This document shows, in pieces, positions 34,116 through 42,878 of a DNA stretch of 64,000 nt (its first letter is position 1; the number at the start of each line of letters is the position of its first letter). The stretch is taken from assembly GCF_000022025.1 (NCBI RefSeq), contig NC_011886.1, positions 1,994,980 to 2,058,979 on the forward strand, read 5' to 3'. The DNA is from Pseudarthrobacter chlorophenolicus A6 (GTDB taxonomy: Bacteria; Actinomycetota; Actinomycetes; Actinomycetales; Micrococcaceae). The notes beneath the pieces were generated by a model. That model worked only from the letters and a program-made list of their open reading frames with translations, searched no databases and was not told where the DNA came from. A program made the position numbers and the translations under genes.

Positions 34116-35729
34116 TCATGCCACGTGGTGCTCGCGTGCCCAGCCGGCGGCGGCCGTCCGCGACGTCACGCCGATCTTGGCGAAGATGTTGGCAAGGTGC
34201 CGTCCTACGGTTTTTTCGCTGAGGACCAGTGCGGCGGCAACCTCCCGGTTGCTGGCACCGCGGCTGACCAGGGCCAGTACTTCGGTTTCGCGTGCGGTGA
34301 GCCCTCCCGGCAGCGGTCCGTCCAACCGCCGGACATCCGGCTGCGCACCGAGCCCGCGGTAGATCGCCAGGGCTGTGGCGCGGTCCGCTGCAGCGGCGCC
34401 CTGCTGCCCCAGGGCCTGCCGGCAGGCGGCCAGGAGTTCATGCACGGCGGCAATGCTGTACCGCGCATGCTGGAGGCGGTAGATCCTGATGGCGGCCTCC
34501 AACGGGTCCAGCGCAGCGGCGTGCCGGCCTGCGGCCAGCAGCACAATTGCGCGGGCATGCGCCGCCCGGGCAAGGAAGCCAGGCGAGGCGAAGCGGGCTG
34601 CGCTCTGTTCCAGTTCGGCGCAATAGGCTTCGGCGAGCGCCCGCTGCCCGGCAGCCAACGCCGCTTCCGTGGCCGGCAGCAGGAGCCGGGCCCTGTCCAG
34701 CGCGGTGCCCTCGCCCAGCGAGCGGCCCAGGCGTTCAAGGGCTTCGGTGTTCCGGCCGGATGCCAGCAGCAGCAGTGCCTCGCCCGGCTGCGGATCCACC
34801 CCGGCCTCCCGCGCGCTGGCGTATGCCGCCCGGGCCCCCGCCCAGTCCCCGCGGAGCCGCAGGATGTCACCCAGTTCGCAGAAACCGGCGCCCGCCATCC
34901 ATCCGTGCGCTCCGGCCAGAACTTCGCTCAACGGACCGATCTCCCTGAGCACTTCCGCCCAGGAGCCTTCGATGCTGAGCAGCTGAAGCTCGTGGACCCG
35001 GGTCACATGGGCGTACACGAACGTGCCGGACATTCCCGCTGTCCACCGCTGCAGGGCATCGGTCCACGACCGCATCCGCGCATAGTCGCCCAGGGCATGG
35101 CACAGGTGCGTCACCGTGCAATAGATATCGCCGCTCCATTCGGCCGGTACCTCGCCGGCGAGCACGGGCAGCATCGCTTCATCCAGGCAGCGGAAGCCCG
35201 CTTCAACGTCGCCGGCCCGTGCCAGCGCAAGGCCGGACAGAACCCTTGAGAAGCAAGCAAGGGCCGGGTCGCTGCAGGTGCGGGCCATGGCCTCAAGCGT
35301 CTCGGCTGCGCCTGCGGCAGGTCCCGGGTCGCCCTCGAAATCCATGGTCATGGTTGCCTCCAGGTATTGGAGATAGCCATAAGCGGGCAGCGCCTCAAGC
35401 CCGGAAAGTGTCCGCCGGGCCCGGCTGAGCCATCCGGACGCGAGAGCCAGGTCCCCGCGGGTGCCCCACCGCAGGCTCAGTTCGATGGCCGTCATGGCTG
35501 CTCCGGCACGGTCCCCGCTTTCCGTGAGGCGCCGGTACAGCTCCTCAGCATTGGCCAGCGCTGCCGCGATGTCGCCCAGCCACCAGGCGGAGTCCGCCAG
35601 GGCTCCCAGGTCGCCGGCAGGCAGGGGCGCGTGCCCTGACGCTTCACGGAGATCCCGTTCGGCCGCGGACCAGTCCCGCCGGGCGAATGCTTCCCGCCCG
35701 GACGCCAGCAGTTGGTCCAGTTCCGTCAT
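34116..35729 (-). CDS. LuxR-family regulator with TPR-like helical repeats
   Basis: A 537-residue protein. Residues 1-450 are alpha-helical, Ala/Leu-rich repeats of TPR type (for example DWSAAERDLREASGHAPLPAG and GDVEAGFRCLDEAMLPVLAGE). The last 65 residues are a LuxR/NarL helix-turn-helix: LTARETEVLALVSRGASNREVAAALVLSEKTVGRHLANIF, in two consecutive segments. No ATPase domain of LAL type is present. TPR-LuxR proteins sense peptides or protein partners, but no ligand can be named. A GGAGGGG site lies 5 nt before the ATG. The neighbouring methyltransferase is a candidate target. Confidence 0.85.
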   Translation of the reverse strand: MTELDQLLASGREAFARRDWSAAERDLREASGHAPLPAGDLGALADSAWWLGDIAAALANAEELYRRLTESGDRAGAAMTAIELSLRWGTRGDLALASGWLSRARRTLSGLEALPAYGYLQYLEATMTMDFEGDPGPAAGAAETLEAMARTCSDPALACFSRVLSGLALARAGDVEAGFRCLDEAMLPVLAGEVPAEWSGDIYCTVTHLCHALGDYARMRSWTDALQRWTAGMSGTFVYAHVTRVHELQLLSIEGSWAEVLREIGPLSEVLAGAHGWMAGAGFCELGDILRLRGDWAGARAAYASAREAGVDPQPGEALLLLASGRNTEALERLGRSLGEGTALDRARLLLPATEAALAAGQRALAEAYCAELEQSAARFASPGFLARAAHARAIVLLAAGRHAAALDPLEAAIRIYRLQHARYSIAAVHELLAACRQALGQQGAAAADRATALAIYRGLGAQPDVRRLDGPLPGGLTARETEVLALVSRGASNREVAAALVLSEKTVGRHLANIFAKIGVTSRTAAAGWAREHHVA

Positions 35730-35789
35730 TGGCCCCTCCGGGATATCGACTCCAGCGTACTGCTGCCGCCGAGGCCCGAACAGGCGGGC

Positions 35790-35927
35790 TTACTTCCGCG
35801 GCAGGCCGACGGCCCTGCTGATGAGCGCGTTGAACATCCGGTCGGTGAGGAGCCTGCGGGCCGCGATGGGGGGCCGGGCACCGAACCCGGCCACGTACCG
35901 GATCTTCGGTTTGCCGGCGGTCGCTGC
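35790..35927 (-). pseudogene. C-terminal remnant of a short-chain dehydrogenase
   Basis: The minus strand ends in a TAA at 35790. Reading back gives about 45 residues, including KPKIRYVAGFGARPPIAARR and LLTDRMFNALISRAVG. This resembles the conserved tail of SDR oxidoreductases, where a K-x-R-Y-V-x-G-x-x-A-R motif precedes L-L-P-D-R-x-F-x-x-L. The rest of the gene is absent, because the frame runs into the promoter of the gene at 35981. It is a fossil of a deletion between the regulator and the hypothetical gene. Confidence 0.55.
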
Positions 35928-35980
35928 CCACGGCGGGCCGGAGCCTTGAGGCTGCCGGTGCCGCCTGCGAGGATGGTTCA

Positions 35981-36661
35981 GTGGAGCCCCTCTTTGATTT
36001 CCTCTCCGATAAATGGTGGCTGGTCTTTCCGCTGACCGCTTTCGCCGGCCACTATGCCAATTCGTGGCGCAAGGCCAGTGAACGGCGGCATCGGCGCAAG
36101 GTGGAACTGCTTACCTTGAAGAACCAGGCCCGGGAGTCCGGGAAGGCTTCGCTGGCCGAGGTGGAGGCGCTGACCGCCACGCATGACGCCACCAACCGGC
36201 GCTGGCTCGAATACGAACTCGACGTAGGCAAGCTCATCGACTTTCCACTCATGACTGACGTGCGTGAACCCCTGACCGTTGCTTTCCTTCGGGCCAAGCG
36301 CGACGCTGACGGCCAGCGTCCCCACTCGGCCGCAGACTTATCGCCGGCCCAGCTGGACGCCTACCGCACGGCAGTCAACGCCTTTGCCGTTGCCCTGGAC
36401 GTGGCGGAGCGGGAAGCCCGCCGGATCCGTGACAGCAAATTTTCCGGGCCCGAACGTGAGCGGCTGGCCACTGCCAGGAAGCTGCTGATGATTGCCGAGA
36501 ACTCGGCCGCCACCCCGGCGGAGCGCCAGGCCGCCTACAAACGGGCGCGGCGGGAACTGGACGGACTGATCGTCCTGCCCGACGTGACCATCGCCGCGCT
36601 GGAGAGGCTCGCTGCGCCCGGGCTGGACACCGGCCGCAGTCAGTCGGACCGGCCCGGCTGA
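35981..36661 (+). CDS. Hypothetical membrane-anchored protein
   Basis: A 226-residue protein with one N-terminal hydrophobic segment (KWWLVFPLTAFAGHYANSW) and then a long, highly charged helical region rich in Arg, Lys, Glu and Ala. No recognised domain is present. The membrane segment followed immediately by RKASERRHRRK suggests an N-terminal anchor with the body in the cytoplasm. The start is a GTG with GAGGAT 6 nt upstream, in the same position as the leaderless promoters of this window. A small HAD-like gene follows after 18 bp, probably co-transcribed. Confidence 0.7.
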   Translation: MEPLFDFLSDKWWLVFPLTAFAGHYANSWRKASERRHRRKVELLTLKNQARESGKASLAEVEALTATHDATNRRWLEYELDVGKLIDFPLMTDVREPLTVAFLRAKRDADGQRPHSAADLSPAQLDAYRTAVNAFAVALDVAEREARRIRDSKFSGPERERLATARKLLMIAENSAATPAERQAAYKRARRELDGLIVLPDVTIAALERLAAPGLDTGRSQSDRPG

Positions 36662-36679
36662 CCCGCGCGGACGGACACC

Positions 36680-37186
36680 GTGGCACGCACGCTGTATATC
36701 GACGTCGACGGCGTCATCTGCCCTTTCGGGCCGGACGGAACCACCGGGTGGGGTACTGCGTGGCGGCGGGCCGACGCCGGTCTGCTGCCCGTGGCCTATG
36801 CCGCTGAGCTGGTCACCGGGCTCAACAGCATCGCCCGCACCGAGGGCGTCCACTGCGTCTGGCTCACCAGCTGGGAGGAACTTGCCCCCCAGTACCTCTG
36901 CCAGGCCATCGGCCTCGACGGCCAAGACTGGCCGTATCTCACCGCCGCCGGAGCGGGGACGGGGGAGGGATGGTGGAAACTCCTGGCCATCATGGACCAT
37001 CTGGAAGCCACCGCGCCTGACGCCGCCGTGTGGATCGACGACCAGCTCGGCTACGAAGCCGAAGCGCAGTCGTGGGTGCGGCTGCTGGGCCGCCGGATGC
37101 TTGCCGTTTCCCCTGATCCCCGGCGCGGAATCTCGCCCGCCGAACTGGCGTCCGTCCAAACTTTCCTGGCCGGATCGCTGTTTTGA
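36680..37186 (+). CDS. HAD-like small hydrolase, hypothetical
   Basis: A 168-residue protein beginning VARTLYIDVDGVICPFGP, where D-V-D-G-V matches the first HAD motif with its nucleophile Asp. A mid-region WLTSWEELAPQYL may hold motif II (Thr/Ser after hydrophobics), and VWIDDQLGYEAEAQSW fits the acidic motif IV. The size is that of a cap-less HAD phosphatase-like protein. The GTG start lacks a strong ribosome site and sits 18 bp after the membrane protein gene, so it is likely translated from the same message. The substrate is unknown. Confidence 0.72.
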   Translation: MARTLYIDVDGVICPFGPDGTTGWGTAWRRADAGLLPVAYAAELVTGLNSIARTEGVHCVWLTSWEELAPQYLCQAIGLDGQDWPYLTAAGAGTGEGWWKLLAIMDHLEATAPDAAVWIDDQLGYEAEAQSWVRLLGRRMLAVSPDPRRGISPAELASVQTFLAGSLF

Positions 37187-37338
37187 CCTGCTGCCACGGA
37201 CGCGTACGATCGATAGGGTTTCGCACCGGTTTGGTTAGCAGCACAGGACATTCCCCACGAACATCCGGTGAATTATGCTGTGCAGGGCAGCCGGGGTACG
37301 GAAACTGCTGAACACCAACTCTGCAGATTGGGCAACAG

Positions 37339-38658
37339 GTGGACATCACCTTCATGGTGGCGCTGGTCATTGCACTGGCTCTATTTTTTGACTTCACGAA
37401 CGGCTTCCACGACACCGCGAACGCCATGGCAACACCCATCGCCACGGGTGCCATCAAGCCGAAGACCGCGGTGACACTGGCCGCCCTCCTCAACCTGGTG
37501 GGTGCGTTCCTCTCCACGGAGGTGGCGAAGACGGTTTCCGGCGGCATCATCCGCGAAGGCACCGACGGCGTCCAGATCACTCCGGAGATCATCTTCGCGG
37601 GCCTGATGGGCGCCATCCTCTGGAACATGATCACCTGGCTCAAGGGACTGCCGTCCAGCTCCTCGCACGCCCTGTTCGGCGGCCTGATCGGCGCAGCCAT
37701 CGCGGGCATCGGCTTCGGCTCCGTCAACCTGGAAACCCTCATGCAGAAGGTCATCCTGCCGGCCATCTTCGCACCCCTCATCGCCGGGCTGGTGGCCTAT
37801 GTGTGCACCCGCCTCGCCTACGCACTGACCTCGCGGCACGATCCTGAGACCGGCAGCAAGCTGACGCAAAAGCGTGGCGGTTTCCGCACCGGGCAGATCT
37901 TCACCTCCAGCCTCGTGGCGCTGGCGCACGGCACCAACGACGCCCAGAAGACCATGGGCATCATCACCCTGGTCCTCATCGCGGCCGGCACCCAGGCTCC
38001 CGGCACCGGACCCCAGTTCTGGGTCATCGCCGCCTGCGCGTTCGCCATCGCCATCGGCACATACTCCGGCGGCTGGCGCATCATCCGCACCATGGGATCC
38101 GGCCTCACCGAGGTCAAGCCCGCCCAGGGCTTCGCCGCCGAGACCAGCACCGCGTCAGCCATCCTGGCTTCATCGCACCTGGGCTTCGCGCTGTCCACCA
38201 CGCAGGTGGCCTCCGGCTCCGTCATCGGCTCGGGAATGGGCCGCAAGGGCACCACCGTCCGCTGGAACATGGTGGGCAAGATCGCCGTTGGCTGGCTGTT
38301 CACCCTTCCGGCCGCCGGCATCGTCGGCGCGCTGACTGCCCTGCTCGTGAACACCGGCGTGGTGGGAGTCCTCATTGCGGCGATCGCCGGGACCGGTGCC
38401 GTCCTGTTCATGTTCTTCTACTCACGCAAGTCGGCCGTGGGCCACCACAACGCCGTGGAGGTCGAGGAAGCCGGGCAGGCCGTCCGCTTCGCCAAGAAGA
38501 AGGCCATGGCGCGGGCCCGGGCCGAAGCCAAGGCTAAGGCGAAAGCCGACGCCAGTGCCAAGGCAAACACCAAGACGCCGTCCACGCCGCACGCAGCGGC
38601 AGAGACACAGGCCCCGGCCGACGCCGACGCAACCAACTCGAAGGAAACGCAGCGATGA
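37339..38658 (+). CDS. pitA: Low-affinity inorganic phosphate permease (PiT family)
   Basis: A 439-residue multi-pass protein. The PiT signature appears twice in the usual inverted repeats: DFTNGFHDTANAMATPIATG near residue 20 and SLVALAHGTNDAQKTMG near 195. About ten hydrophobic segments follow this plan. The last 60 residues are a low-complexity Ala/Lys/Thr tail (ARARAEAKAKAKADASAKA), longer than in enterobacterial Pit. It should import metal-phosphate complexes driven by protons. The GTG start gives the standard N terminus. Its stop overlaps the start of a small membrane protein by ATGA. Confidence 0.92.
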   Translation: MDITFMVALVIALALFFDFTNGFHDTANAMATPIATGAIKPKTAVTLAALLNLVGAFLSTEVAKTVSGGIIREGTDGVQITPEIIFAGLMGAILWNMITWLKGLPSSSSHALFGGLIGAAIAGIGFGSVNLETLMQKVILPAIFAPLIAGLVAYVCTRLAYALTSRHDPETGSKLTQKRGGFRTGQIFTSSLVALAHGTNDAQKTMGIITLVLIAAGTQAPGTGPQFWVIAACAFAIAIGTYSGGWRIIRTMGSGLTEVKPAQGFAAETSTASAILASSHLGFALSTTQVASGSVIGSGMGRKGTTVRWNMVGKIAVGWLFTLPAAGIVGALTALLVNTGVVGVLIAAIAGTGAVLFMFFYSRKSAVGHHNAVEVEEAGQAVRFAKKKAMARARAEAKAKAKADASAKANTKTPSTPHAAAETQAPADADATNSKETQR

Positions 38659-38876
38659 AGTGGTTGGAACTCCTGACAGTTGCCGGCGCCACCCTCGTTG
38701 CCGCTTCCACGGTGGTGACGCTGTACGCCCTGGGTGTGCGGCTGACGGCCATCGCTGCCGACGCCTCCCAGCCCTCTCCCGGGCTGAAGCGGTCCCTCGC
38801 CTACGTCTGCTTTGGCCTCTGCGGTGCCGCGGTCCTTTTCGGGCTCTACCTGATCATTCCGTACTTCTCCAAGTAG
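38655..38876 (+). CDS. Small two-helix membrane protein coupled to the phosphate permease
   Basis: A 73-residue protein with two clear membrane segments (LELLTVAGATLVAASTVVTL and SLAYVCFGLCGAAVLFGLYL) joined by a short polar loop. Its ATG overlaps the pitA stop as ATGA, so it is made in proportion to the permease and may be a subunit or regulator. No named family is recognised. Confidence 0.8.
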   Translation: MKWLELLTVAGATLVAASTVVTLYALGVRLTAIAADASQPSPGLKRSLAYVCFGLCGAAVLFGLYLIIPYFSK

Positions 38877-38881
38877 CCGCT

Positions 38882-38903
38882 CAGCCCCCCTCGTGGGGCG
38901 CTG
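38882..38903 (+). terminator. Hairpin after the pitA unit
   Basis: CAGC plus a run of C pairs with GGGG plus GCTG around a TCGT loop, 6 nt after the stop. It is imperfect by one bulge and lacks a T tract. Confidence 0.4.
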
Positions 38904-38924
38904 GGCATGCCCATCGGCGTTAGC

Positions 38925-38936
38925 TAGGCTTGGCCC
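38925..38936 (+). promoter_or_regulatory. Leaderless-type -10 (TAGGCT) of the second DHFR-fold gene
   Basis: TAGGCT ends 6 nt before the ATG at 38937. No purine-rich ribosome site is present. Confidence 0.55.
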
Positions 38937-39488
38937 ATGCCACGCATACAGTATTTTGTAGCGGCCTCCCTGGACGGTTTCATCGCCACCACAGGGGATG
39001 ATCTCGGCTGGCTCCTGCAGTTCGACGGCTTCGAAGGCGGCAGCGAAAGCTACGAGTCGTTCATGGCGGACGTTGGGTGCATAGTCATGGGCGGTGAGAC
39101 TTACGCCTGGCTGATGGAACATGAACCCGGCAAATGGCCGTATCCGTCCACTCCCTGCTACGTCTTCACCCACCACGAACACGCGGCACCGCCGGGCTCC
39201 GACATCACGTTCGTGCGGGGCAGCGTCACCGAGTTCGCCGATGACTTCCGCGCGGACGCGGCGGGCCGGAACATCTGGGTGGTTGGTGGCGGCAACCTGG
39301 CCGCCCAGTTCGCTGCCGCAGGCCTCCTGGATGAGATCATCCTCTCCGTTATCCCGGTGATCCTGGGCGACGGCAAGCGCCTGTTGCCCATCGAGGGCCC
39401 GACGCCGCCTCTTGAGCTGACTGCCTCCCGCACCCTGGGCAGGGGCATCATTGAGTCCCGGTACCTGCTCAACAGCGGCGCCGCCTGA
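38937..39488 (+). CDS. Dihydrofolate-reductase-fold protein (RibD C-terminal family)
   Basis: A 183-residue RibD_C/DHFR-like protein: RIQYFVAASLDGFIA at the N terminus, CIVMGGETYAWLM, the nucleotide-binding IWVVGGGNLAAQFAAAGLLDE, and ILSVIPVILGDGKRLL. This matches YyaP/YwjB-type reductases and is clearer than the related gene at 8244. NADPH binding is expected; the substrate is unknown. It is a single gene with a leaderless-type promoter. Confidence 0.87.
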   Translation: MPRIQYFVAASLDGFIATTGDDLGWLLQFDGFEGGSESYESFMADVGCIVMGGETYAWLMEHEPGKWPYPSTPCYVFTHHEHAAPPGSDITFVRGSVTEFADDFRADAAGRNIWVVGGGNLAAQFAAAGLLDEIILSVIPVILGDGKRLLPIEGPTPPLELTASRTLGRGIIESRYLLNSGAA

Positions 39489-39505
39489 GCGGCACCAGGG
39501 CTGCC

Positions 39506-39973
39506 CTAAGCGCGGTTGTTGTCGCGGAGCATGCTGGTGATCCGGGCGGTGGAGAGCCTGCGGCCCTGCTCGTCGGTCATCACGATTTCATGGGTGGTCA
39601 GCGTGCCGCCCAGGTGAATGGCGGTGCAGGTGCCGGTCACCAGGCCCTTCGCGATGGACCGGTGGTGCGTGGCGTTTACCTCGATTCCCACGGCGTGCCG
39701 GTTCGGACCGGCGTGCATGGCGGCCGAAAACGAGCCAAGGGTTTCGGCGAGGACCACGTGGGCGCCGCCGTGCAGAATCCCCGCCACCTGCGTGTTCCCT
39801 TCCACCGGCATCGTGGCGACTGTCCGTTCCGGGCTCATTTCGAGGAACCGGATCCCCATTTTCACCACCAGCGCGCCGATGCCGAACTGTCCCAGCCAGC
39901 CGTGCAGGTGCTCAGGGACGCCGGCGCCTGTCAGCTCGGCCGCAAAGGGGCTGGGCGTGAAATTGTCTATCAT
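39506..39973 (-). CDS. Hotdog-fold acyl-CoA thioesterase (PaaI type)
   Basis: A 155-residue hotdog-fold protein. MPVEGNTQVAGILHGGAHVVLAETLGS includes the conserved H-G-G loop followed by the acidic residue used in PaaI/YbdB thioesterases, and VGIEVNATHHRSIAKG is the expected second strand. It should hydrolyse aryl- or acyl-CoA. The ATG at 39973 is only 19 bp from the divergent polA start. Read on its strand, CAGCCT lies 7 nt upstream and overlaps the polA -10, suggesting a shared bidirectional promoter. Confidence 0.85.
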   Translation of the reverse strand: MIDNFTPSPFAAELTGAGVPEHLHGWLGQFGIGALVVKMGIRFLEMSPERTVATMPVEGNTQVAGILHGGAHVVLAETLGSFSAAMHAGPNRHAVGIEVNATHHRSIAKGLVTGTCTAIHLGGTLTTHEIVMTDEQGRRLSTARITSMLRDNNRA

Positions 39974-39979
39974 GCCAAC

Positions 39980-39992
39980 TAGGCTGGCACCT
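39980..39992 (+). promoter_or_regulatory. Leaderless-type -10 (TAGGCT) of polA
   Basis: TAGGCT ends 7 nt before the GTG at 39993. On the opposite strand the overlapping CAGCCT may serve the thioesterase gene. It supports the GTG over the upstream in-frame starts, which run through the thioesterase gene. Confidence 0.55.
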
Positions 39993-42800
39993 GTGAGTGA
40001 AACAACCAAACCGGCCCCTCTTCCATCCCCAGTACTTCCGCAGGGCGCCGCCGCCCAGGACGCGGCCCCCTCAGCCGGTGAGTCGGTTTCAGCCACTGCC
40101 GCCCCTGTCGTTCCGATGACCGGCCAGCCCCGGCTCCTGGTCCTCGACGGACATTCCATGGCATTCCGCGCGTTCTTTGCCCTGCCTGCAGACAAGTTCT
40201 CCACGTCCAACGGCCAGCACACCAACGCCATCCACGGCTTCACGTCCATGCTGATCAACCTCATCAAGGAGCAGCAGCCCACCCACATTGCCGTGGCCTT
40301 CGACGTCTCCGACGAATCGACCCACCGCAAGGCCGAGTACAGCGAATACAAGGGCGGCAGGAACGAAACGCCGCGGGAGATGAGCGGCCAGATCGACCTC
40401 ATCGGCCAGGTGATGGAAGCCTGGGGCATCAAGACCATCAAGATGCCCGGCTATGAGGCCGACGACATCCTGGCCACCCTCGCGGCGATGGGCGAGAAGG
40501 CCGGCCACGAGGTGCTGCTGGTATCCGGTGACCGCGATGCGTTCCAGCTCATCACCGACAACGTTTTCGTGCTTTACCCGAAGAAGGGCGTGAGCGATAT
40601 CCCGCGGATGGACGCCGCGGCCATCGAGGCGAAGTACTTCGTCCCGCCGTCCCGCTACTCGGACCTCGCCGCACTGGTGGGCGAGACCGCGGACAACCTC
40701 CCCGGTGTGCCCGGCGTCGGTCCCAAGACGGCGGCCAAGTGGATCAACCTCTACGGCGGGCTCGAAGGAGTCCTGGAACACCTCGACTCCATCGGCGGGA
40801 AGGTGGGGGACTCGCTTCGCGAAAACGTGGACAACGTCAAGCGGAACCGGCGCCTCAACCAGCTGCACACTGACCTGGAACTGCCGGTCACCCTGGATGA
40901 CCTGTACGAGCCCCGGCCTGACCAGGCCGCTCTCGAAGACCTCTTCGATGAACTCGAATTCAAGACCATCCGCAGCCGGCTCTTCGCGCTCTACGGCAAC
41001 GACGACGCCCCCGCCGCCGAGCGCGAAAGCATCGAAGCGCCGGCCTACACCGTTCCAACCACCGCGGACGAACTGGCCTCGTTCCTGGCCGGTGGAGCCG
41101 GGCAGCGCTCAGCCCTCGCCGTCGACCTCGTCCCGGGACGCATTGGCGAAGACGCCGCCGGCCTGGCCATCCTGCGTGCGGATGCCGCCGTGTACCTGGA
41201 CCTCACCGCGCTGGACGCAGACACCGAAAATGCGCTGGCCACCTGGCTCCGCGACCCCGAATCGCCCAAAGTCCTGCACGGGTTCAAGGCCGCGCTGAAG
41301 GCACTCACCGCCCGCGGGCTGGAGCTCGAAGGCGTGGTGGACGACACCTCCATCTCGGGCTACCTCATCCAGCCGGACCGGCGCACCTACGAGCTCGCCG
41401 AACTGGCCCAGCACCACCTCAACGTCGGGATGCCGGCAGCCACCGCCAAGGCAGGCCAGCTGGAGCTGTCCTTCGACGGCAACGACACCGCCGCGGCCGA
41501 GGCACTTGTCCAAGCCGCCGCCGTCGTCTCCGCCCTGAGCCGGTTCTTCGAAACCGAGCTGAAGGAACGCCGGGCCGAGGAGCTCCTGTCCACGCTGGAA
41601 CTGCCGGTGAGCCGCGTCCTCGCGGACATGGAGCTGGCCGGGATCGGGATCGACCTGGACCGCATGGATGAACAGCTCGCCGACCTCGCCAGGGTGATCG
41701 ACCAGGCGCAGGAGCAGGCCTTCGCGGCGATCGGGCACGAGGTCAACCTTGGTTCCCCGAAGCAGCTGCAGACGGTCCTGTTCGAGGAACTGCAGCTGCC
41801 CAAAACCAAGAAGATCAAATCCGGGTACACCACCGATGCCGCGTCGCTGAAGAACCTCCTGGAAAAAACAGGCCACGAGTTCCTGGTCCAGCTCATGGCC
41901 CACCGCGAAGCCGCCAAGCTGCGCCAGATGATCGAGTCCCTCAAGAAGTCGGTAGCCGAAGACGGCCGGATCCACACCACCTATGCCCAGAACGTGGCAG
42001 CCACCGGCCGGATCTCGTCCAACAACCCCAACCTGCAGAACATCCCCATCCGCAGCGAGGAAGGCCGGCGCGTCCGCGGCATCTTCGTGGTCAGCGACGG
42101 CTACGAGTGCCTGCTGTCCGCGGACTACTCGCAGATCGAAATGCGGATCATGGCCCACCTGTCCGGCGACGCCGGCCTGATCCAGGCGTACAAGGACGGC
42201 GAGGACCTGCACCGGTTCGTCGGGTCCAACATCTTCCACGTGCCCACGGACCAGGTCACCAGCGCCATGCGGTCCAAGGTCAAGGCCATGTCCTATGGCC
42301 TGGCGTACGGACTGACATCCTTTGGGCTGTCCAAGCAGCTCGAAATTTCCGTGGACGAGGCCCGCACCCTCATGAAGGACTACTTCGACCGGTTCGGCGC
42401 CGTCCGCGACTACCTTCGCGGCGTGGTGGACCAGGCACGCGTGGACGGCTACACGTCCACCATCGAGGGCCGCCGCCGCTACCTGCCGGACCTCACCAGC
42501 ACGGACCGCCAGCTCCGTGAGAACGCCGAACGCATTGCGCTCAACAGCCCCATCCAGGGATCTGCGGCGGACATCATCAAGCGGGCCATGCTCGGAGTGC
42601 ACGCCGAACTGCAGGCACAGGGACTCAAATCGCGGATGCTGCTGCAGGTCCACGACGAACTCGTCCTCGAGGTGGCGCCGGGCGAACGTGCCGCCGTGGA
42701 AGCGCTGGTCACCGAGCAGATGGCCGCCGCCGCGGACCTCAGCGTCCCGCTGGAAGTCCAGATCGGCGTCGGGCCCTCCTGGTACGACGCCGGCCACTAG
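39993..42800 (+). CDS. polA: DNA polymerase I
   Basis: A 935-residue three-domain polymerase. After an N-terminal extension of about 45 residues rich in Pro and Ala, the 5' nuclease domain begins VLDGHSMAFRAFFALP and contains YEADDILATLAA, GDRDAFQLI and the hairpin GVPGVGPKTAAKW. The middle 3'-5' exonuclease-like domain lacks the catalytic acidic motif (AVDLVPGRIG where a DxE is expected), so proofreading is probably absent, as is usual in actinobacteria. The polymerase domain has motif A ADYSQIEMRIMAHL, motif B RSKVKAMSYGLAYG and motif C QVHDELVLEV. It fills gaps and removes primers in replication and repair. Confidence 0.96.
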   Translation: MSETTKPAPLPSPVLPQGAAAQDAAPSAGESVSATAAPVVPMTGQPRLLVLDGHSMAFRAFFALPADKFSTSNGQHTNAIHGFTSMLINLIKEQQPTHIAVAFDVSDESTHRKAEYSEYKGGRNETPREMSGQIDLIGQVMEAWGIKTIKMPGYEADDILATLAAMGEKAGHEVLLVSGDRDAFQLITDNVFVLYPKKGVSDIPRMDAAAIEAKYFVPPSRYSDLAALVGETADNLPGVPGVGPKTAAKWINLYGGLEGVLEHLDSIGGKVGDSLRENVDNVKRNRRLNQLHTDLELPVTLDDLYEPRPDQAALEDLFDELEFKTIRSRLFALYGNDDAPAAERESIEAPAYTVPTTADELASFLAGGAGQRSALAVDLVPGRIGEDAAGLAILRADAAVYLDLTALDADTENALATWLRDPESPKVLHGFKAALKALTARGLELEGVVDDTSISGYLIQPDRRTYELAELAQHHLNVGMPAATAKAGQLELSFDGNDTAAAEALVQAAAVVSALSRFFETELKERRAEELLSTLELPVSRVLADMELAGIGIDLDRMDEQLADLARVIDQAQEQAFAAIGHEVNLGSPKQLQTVLFEELQLPKTKKIKSGYTTDAASLKNLLEKTGHEFLVQLMAHREAAKLRQMIESLKKSVAEDGRIHTTYAQNVAATGRISSNNPNLQNIPIRSEEGRRVRGIFVVSDGYECLLSADYSQIEMRIMAHLSGDAGLIQAYKDGEDLHRFVGSNIFHVPTDQVTSAMRSKVKAMSYGLAYGLTSFGLSKQLEISVDEARTLMKDYFDRFGAVRDYLRGVVDQARVDGYTSTIEGRRRYLPDLTSTDRQLRENAERIALNSPIQGSAADIIKRAMLGVHAELQAQGLKSRMLLQVHDELVLEVAPGERAAVEALVTEQMAAAADLSVPLEVQIGVGPSWYDAGH

Positions 42801-42865
42801 GCTGCGTGCGCAGGACCGCCTGGGCCCGGGCGTGTCTGCGCTGGTCAGGCGCCGGATGCATTGGT

Positions 42866-42878
42866 TACGCTCTCCCTT
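42866..42878 (+). promoter_or_regulatory. Leaderless-type -10 (TACGCT) of the Eis-like gene
   Basis: TACGCT ends 7 nt before the GTG at 42879. It argues against the TTG at 42861, which would place the hexamer inside the gene. Confidence 0.5.
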
